Source: JBDSTW01 sp039914705
GTDB taxonomy: Bacteria; Pseudomonadota; Gammaproteobacteria; SURF-13
Length of the DNA stretch: 8,745 bases
Reading direction: 5' to 3'
Assembly: GCA_039914705.1 (NCBI GenBank)
Contig: JBDSOT010000078.1
Location: 1 to 8,745, forward strand
Part shown: one piece after another, positions 5,574 through 8,745 of the stretch
Numbering within the stretch: the stretch's first letter is position 1
Layout of the letters: every line of letters begins with the position of its first letter
The notes under the pieces: model-generated
The model's database searches: none
The model's input: only the letters and a program-made list of their open reading frames with translations
What the model was told of the DNA's origin: nothing
Translations under genes and position numbers: made by a program

Positions 5574-6578
5574 TTAGAAATATCCCTCTTTCTTACGCAG
5601 TTCCATGGAGGCCTCGGAGGTTTGGTCATCGAGCCGCGTAGCGCCGCGTTCGGTGATGCGCGCGATGGCGGTTTCGATACTAATTTCGTCGGCGTTGGTG
5701 GCCGGGGATTCCACCGGGCAGGTGCAGCTCATGTCGCCCACGGTGCGAAAACGCACCAACCGATTTTCGACCTTCTCGCCATCCTTGGGCTGCACCAGGT
5801 GCGAGACCGGCAGCCAACCACCGCGAAAAACAACATCGCGGCGATGCGCATAATAAATGGAGGGAACCTCGAGTTCTTCCTGCGCGATATATTGCCAGAT
5901 ATCCATTTCCGTCCAGTTGCTGATCGGAAATACACGCATGTTTTCGCCAGGATGCACGCGCGTGTTGTAGATGTCCCACAATTCAGGCCGCTGATTTTTC
6001 GGATCCCACTGGCCGAACTCATCTCGAAACGAAAATATGCGCTCTTTGGCGCGCGCCTTCTCCTCGTCGCGTCGCGCACCGCCGAAGCAGGCGTCGAAAC
6101 CGAATTCCTCGATGGCATCGAGCAGGGTCACGGTCTGCATGGTGTTGCGGCTTTGGTTTTCGCTCTTTATCTGGATGCGGCCCTTGTCTATGGAGTCCTG
6201 CACCGAGCGCACGATAAGCCGCTCACCCAGTTCGGCAGCGCGGCGGTCGCGGAAATCGATAACCTCGGGGAAATTGTGCTCGGTGTCGATGTGCATGAGC
6301 GGAAACGGAAATTTGCCCGGGCGAAAGGCCTTTTCCGCCAGGCGCAGCATGACGATGGAGTCCTTGCCGCCGGAAAACAGCAGCACCGGATTTTTGCACT
6401 CGGCTGCCACCTCGCGCATGATGTGGATGGATTCACTTTCCAGCACCTCAAGATGTGTCAAGGCTGGGCGGTCATTTTCTCCGGCACCCGCGTGTGACGT
6501 TCCGTTATTCGAACTGTGCTGATTTGCATCGCGCACGGCTTCGGCCTTGAGTCCCGGTTCTGCATTTGACGTGATCAT
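5574..6578 (-). CDS. cysD: Sulfate adenylyltransferase subunit 2
   Basis: CysD is the catalytic, ATP pyrophosphatase-type subunit of ATP sulfurylase and pairs with CysN to make APS. Over residues 40-334 it follows E. coli CysD: LTHLEVLESESIHIMREVAAE, PP-loop SGGKDS (69-74), FGGARRDEEKARAKERI, WDPKNQRPELWD, RVFPISNWTEMDIWQYI and the C-terminal SMELRKKEGYF. Two differences stand out. About 37 extra N-terminal residues are rich in Ser, Asn, Gly and Ala and look disordered. The segment after VRFRT is VGDMSCTCPVES (C285, C287) where E. coli has GCWPLTGAVES. The ATG at 6578 directly abuts the cysH stop (TAAATG), which supports coupled translation. GTG at codon 15, with AAGG 8 bases before it, is an alternative start giving 320 residues. 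Translational coupling to cysH favours the longer form. Confidence 0.95.
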   Translation of the reverse strand: MITSNAEPGLKAEAVRDANQHSSNNGTSHAGAGENDRPALTHLEVLESESIHIMREVAAECKNPVLLFSGGKDSIVMLRLAEKAFRPGKFPFPLMHIDTEHNFPEVIDFRDRRAAELGERLIVRSVQDSIDKGRIQIKSENQSRNTMQTVTLLDAIEEFGFDACFGGARRDEEKARAKERIFSFRDEFGQWDPKNQRPELWDIYNTRVHPGENMRVFPISNWTEMDIWQYIAQEELEVPSIYYAHRRDVVFRGGWLPVSHLVQPKDGEKVENRLVRFRTVGDMSCTCPVESPATNADEISIETAIARITERGATRLDDQTSEASMELRKKEGYF

Positions 6579-7301
6579 TTAGTGCGTTTCTTCCACATTT
6601 TTCGGGTGCAAACCGCACTCCTTGCCTGTCGCATCTTCATTTTCCCACCACCAGCGTCCCGAGCGGATGTCTTCGCCGACCGTGATCGCGCGCGTACAGG
6701 GCGCACAGCCGATGCTGGGATAACCCTTGTCATGCAGGGCATTGTAGGGCACGTCGAAGTTGCGAACGTAATCCCAAACCTCTTTGAACGTCCATTCGAT
6801 CAGGGGATTAAATTTTTGCAAGTTGTTCTCGCTGTCCCATTCCGAAAGCGGGATGTCGCTGCGCGTGAGGGATTGTTGATGGCGTATGCCGGTGATCCAC
6901 GCGCGCTTACCGCTCAGCGCGCGGCGCAATGGTTCCACCTTGCGAATATGGCAGCATGCTTTGCGCAACTCGACGCTTTCATAAAACGCATTCGGGCCTT
7001 GCGTGCGCACGAAGTCTTCAACGGCCTGTGTGTCCGGCGCATAGGTGCGGATTGCCAAGCCGTAACGCTGCCGCAGCGTTTGCATTAACGCATAAGTCTC
7101 TTCCGGCAGCCGCCCGGTATCGAGTGTGAATATCTCGATTCCCGGCGCATGCTTGTAGATCAGATCGGTCAACACCATGTCTTCCACGCCGAGACTGCTC
7201 GCCAATACGGCAGGCGCGTAGTCGCTCTCGATACTTTGCAGTAACGCAATCAATTGTTCCAGCTTGGGTTCCAGCCTGACATTCGGTAACGGGACAGACA
7301 A
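6579..7301 (-). CDS. cysH: Assimilatory APS reductase (thioredoxin-dependent)
   Basis: The enzyme reduces adenosine 5'-phosphosulfate to sulfite and AMP with thioredoxin. The 240-residue protein has the PAPS/APS-reductase fold: SSLGVEDMVL (P-loop-like, 35-44), LDTGRLPEET (60-69), and TGIRHQQSLTR (137-147). It carries C116-C117 and C199-x2-C202, the two pairs that hold the [4Fe-4S] cluster in APS-type enzymes and are absent from the PAPS type of E. coli. The catalytic cysteine is C229 in KECGLH. The start is a TTG at 7301 with GGAGG (7308-7312) 6 bases upstream and an in-frame TAG further up. An ATG at 7306 is out of frame. The gene lies between the siroheme reductase (77-base gap) and cysD (0-base gap), so it is probably in one operon with them. 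APS specificity agrees with the absence of cysC here. Confidence 0.95.
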   Translation of the reverse strand: MSVPLPNVRLEPKLEQLIALLQSIESDYAPAVLASSLGVEDMVLTDLIYKHAPGIEIFTLDTGRLPEETYALMQTLRQRYGLAIRTYAPDTQAVEDFVRTQGPNAFYESVELRKACCHIRKVEPLRRALSGKRAWITGIRHQQSLTRSDIPLSEWDSENNLQKFNPLIEWTFKEVWDYVRNFDVPYNALHDKGYPSIGCAPCTRAITVGEDIRSGRWWWENEDATGKECGLHPKNVEETH

Positions 7302-7307
7302 GTCATA

Positions 7308-7312
7308 CCTCC
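7308..7312 (-). promoter_or_regulatory. Ribosome-binding site deciding the cysH TTG start
   Basis: On the minus strand the site reads GGAGG and lies 6 bases before TTG 7301. The only nearby ATG (7304-7306) is out of frame with cysH and just 1 base from the site. The 77-base gap (7302-7378) shows no convincing promoter, so cysH is presumably transcribed from upstream of the reductase gene. Confidence 0.7.
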
Positions 7313-7378
7313 GCTAATAAAACGTTCTGTTCAGCAGGTTAATGATAATTTTAAGGGCAATCTCTGCGGCGTGATTAT

Positions 7379-8745
7379 TTAAGCTGGCTGCTGAGCCGCA
7401 GCTTTTGCCTTGCGCACGGTGATGCGCGTGTTACCGCCTTCCTCAACACTGGCCAGAATGCTGTGACCGTCTTCCGCCAGACTGGAGCTCACCTGTTGCA
7501 CGGACTCACCGGACTGCAACAGGAAATCAACAAGCCCGTCGTCCTTGATCTTGCCGAGTTCCATGCGTGCCTTCAGATAATGCACAGGGCAGCCATACGT
7601 GGACAAATCTACAGTCATAGTCTGAGTCCTTTCCGCCGCCTTGACGCCTGCTCCGTTCATGGCCGCAATGACGGGCGATTGCGCCTGACCGGCTACCATC
7701 GGCAGCGTGGCCGTTAGGTCAAGCTGTTTGTCGATTTCCTGACTGGTTTGAGCGACCGCAATCGTCCAGGCGTCCAGGTCGGTCATCAACTTATTGAAGG
7801 CAGCCTCATCCGGATTCTCTTTAAGATGCTCCAGTGCCTGATTGATCGACGCGAGTTTTTCACTCAGCTGCGGACGCTCGGCTTGCAACTCCTTGAGCAA
7901 GCGGGCCATCTCGGCGACATCATCGACCTTGGTATGACCGGAGATAAACAACAGCGAATTACCGATCAGGCGCACGATGGCCTCGGCACATTCCAGGGCC
8001 TGGGGTTGCTTATGCTGATACATAAAGGCATTGCGGCAACTGCGCTCGTAGGCGGCCTCGGAAAAATTCGAGGCAACCAATTCCTGCGCAGCGCCGGCGC
8101 ACTCGCCACCGCCTAATTGCAAGACCTTGAATGCCACCGCATCGCCGTGATCGTTCATCACCGACGGCATGTCCTCTGGCGCGACGGCCTTGAGGTCGGC
8201 CAATAATTCCGTAAATGATTCCTTGCCGCGTCGACGTGTCCACTGGAAGAAACTCTCGCCGGTCTGATGATCATCGAGATAAGTCTGTTGCACGCGCGCA
8301 ACTGCGGTTTCGATGCGCGCCGCCGGAATGGACGGGCCTTTAAAGCCGAGGCCACCGAAGGCGCGCCCGTCTCCGCCGAAATACATTTGATAATGCGGGA
8401 TGAGCTTGCCGTTTAAACGATTACCCTCGCCGTAGATGCCGATGTCGCCGGTCTCAGGCTGCGCGCAGCCGTTGTGGCAACCACTTACGCGGATGCGCAA
8501 ATCGGCCGCGCTGCCGTTGAGCTTGGCACCAACGATCTTGCTGGAGGTAATGCCTAAGCGGCAGGTCGAGGTGCCAGGGCAGGCCACCACGTCATCACCG
8601 ACCGTTGGTTCGCCCAAGCCTTCCAGGGCAAGTGTGCCGCGTATTGCTTCAAGGCGCGCTTCGGGTACGTTAATTAAAATCAGGTTCTGATCTTGCGTGG
8701 TGCGAATCTCGGCCAGACCCTCGTCCGCCATTAATTTGGCAATGG
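7379..8745 (-). CDS. Siroheme nitrite/sulfite reductase with C-terminal TusA-like domain (5' partial)
   Basis: Most likely the assimilatory sulfite reductase that turns the sulfite from CysH into sulfide; nitrite reduction cannot be excluded. The frame stays open past the right edge, so the true start is outside. Residues below count from the Met at 8731. The siroheme-[4Fe-4S] ligands are ACPGTSTC (C51, C57) and SGCHNGC (C85, C89), followed by QPETGDIGIYG and QMYFGGDGR; this is the second catalytic half. Residues about 207-340 form a predicted helical region starting GGGECAG, with C211, C232 and C248, unlike E. coli CysI and not recognised by me. Residues 372-440 resemble TusA/SirA sulfur carriers (VDLSTYGCPVHYLKARMEL), with C381 at the sulfur-carrying position. 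A polar linker joins the two. The gene precedes cysH by 77 bases. Confidence 0.88.
   Translation of the reverse strand, partial: IAKLMADEGLAEIRTTQDQNLILINVPEARLEAIRGTLALEGLGEPTVGDDVVACPGTSTCRLGITSSKIVGAKLNGSAADLRIRVSGCHNGCAQPETGDIGIYGEGNRLNGKLIPHYQMYFGGDGRAFGGLGFKGPSIPAARIETAVARVQQTYLDDHQTGESFFQWTRRRGKESFTELLADLKAVAPEDMPSVMNDHGDAVAFKVLQLGGGECAGAAQELVASNFSEAAYERSCRNAFMYQHKQPQALECAEAIVRLIGNSLLFISGHTKVDDVAEMARLLKELQAERPQLSEKLASINQALEHLKENPDEAAFNKLMTDLDAWTIAVAQTSQEIDKQLDLTATLPMVAGQAQSPVIAAMNGAGVKAAERTQTMTVDLSTYGCPVHYLKARMELGKIKDDGLVDFLLQSGESVQQVSSSLAEDGHSILASVEEGGNTRITVRKAKAAAQQPA
7627..7632 (-). promoter_or_regulatory. Possible internal ribosome-binding site before the TusA-like domain
   Basis: On the minus strand AAAGGA lies 8 bases before an in-frame ATG (7616-7618, codon 372 counted from 8731) at the exact start of the TusA-like domain. 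Initiation there would yield a 79-residue free protein of normal TusA size. The site overlaps codons for the linker, so it may be chance or a relic of once separate genes. Confidence 0.35.

Noticed and set aside
5550..6497. Long open frame on the + strand, 315 codons
   Set aside because: It lies antisense to the clearly conserved cysD and shows no motif of its own; a shadow of high-GC codon use.

Overview
The window reads as chromosomal DNA of a gammaproteobacterium, probably an environmental, possibly marine or sulfur-associated lineage. Three things support this: L13 and S9 proteins very close to the E. coli forms as I recall them, a type-4-like gammaproteobacterial porin with a classic signal peptide, and an assimilatory sulfate-reduction cluster of the APS-reductase type. 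The species cannot be named from the sequence. All main genes look intact. There is no phage, IS element, CRISPR array or defence system.

Layout. Positions 1-1384 (+ strand) hold a possible tail of an upstream membrane-protein gene, a small thioredoxin-like [2Fe-2S] ferredoxin, and the ribosomal pair rplM-rpsI, closed by a rho-independent terminator at 1393-1417. Positions 1440-1800 hold two related palindromic repeats, a tRNA-Gln(CUG) and another palindromic repeat. Positions 1812-2456 (- strand) encode a two-domain cysteine-rich protein (SEC-C plus a YkgJ-type cysteine cluster) that starts at TTG. Its upstream gap is shared with the divergent porin gene (2795-3877, +), which has a good sigma-70 promoter and a strong terminator. 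Positions 3935-4146 are filled with palindromic repeats between convergent genes.

From 4147 to the right edge, everything on the - strand is sulfate assimilation. In transcription order: a siroheme nitrite/sulfite reductase whose start lies beyond the window, cysH (APS reductase), cysD and cysN. Together they take sulfate to APS (CysDN), APS to sulfite (CysH) and sulfite to sulfide (the siroheme enzyme). No APS kinase is visible, and CysH carries the cysteine pairs of a [4Fe-4S] APS reductase, so the PAPS step is apparently skipped.

The most unusual item is the siroheme reductase. Behind its catalytic core it carries a helical, cysteine-containing domain I do not recognise, then a C-terminal TusA-like sulfur-carrier domain. 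An in-frame Shine-Dalgarno plus ATG sits exactly at the TusA-like boundary, so the domain may also be made as a free small protein or may record a gene fusion. A second theme is a family of short imperfect palindromes (core GTAGGTCGG / CCGACCTAC) in most intergenic gaps. In one of the neighbouring palindromes the hairpin loop is occupied by a motif that also forms the loop of a different repeat 2.5 kb away.
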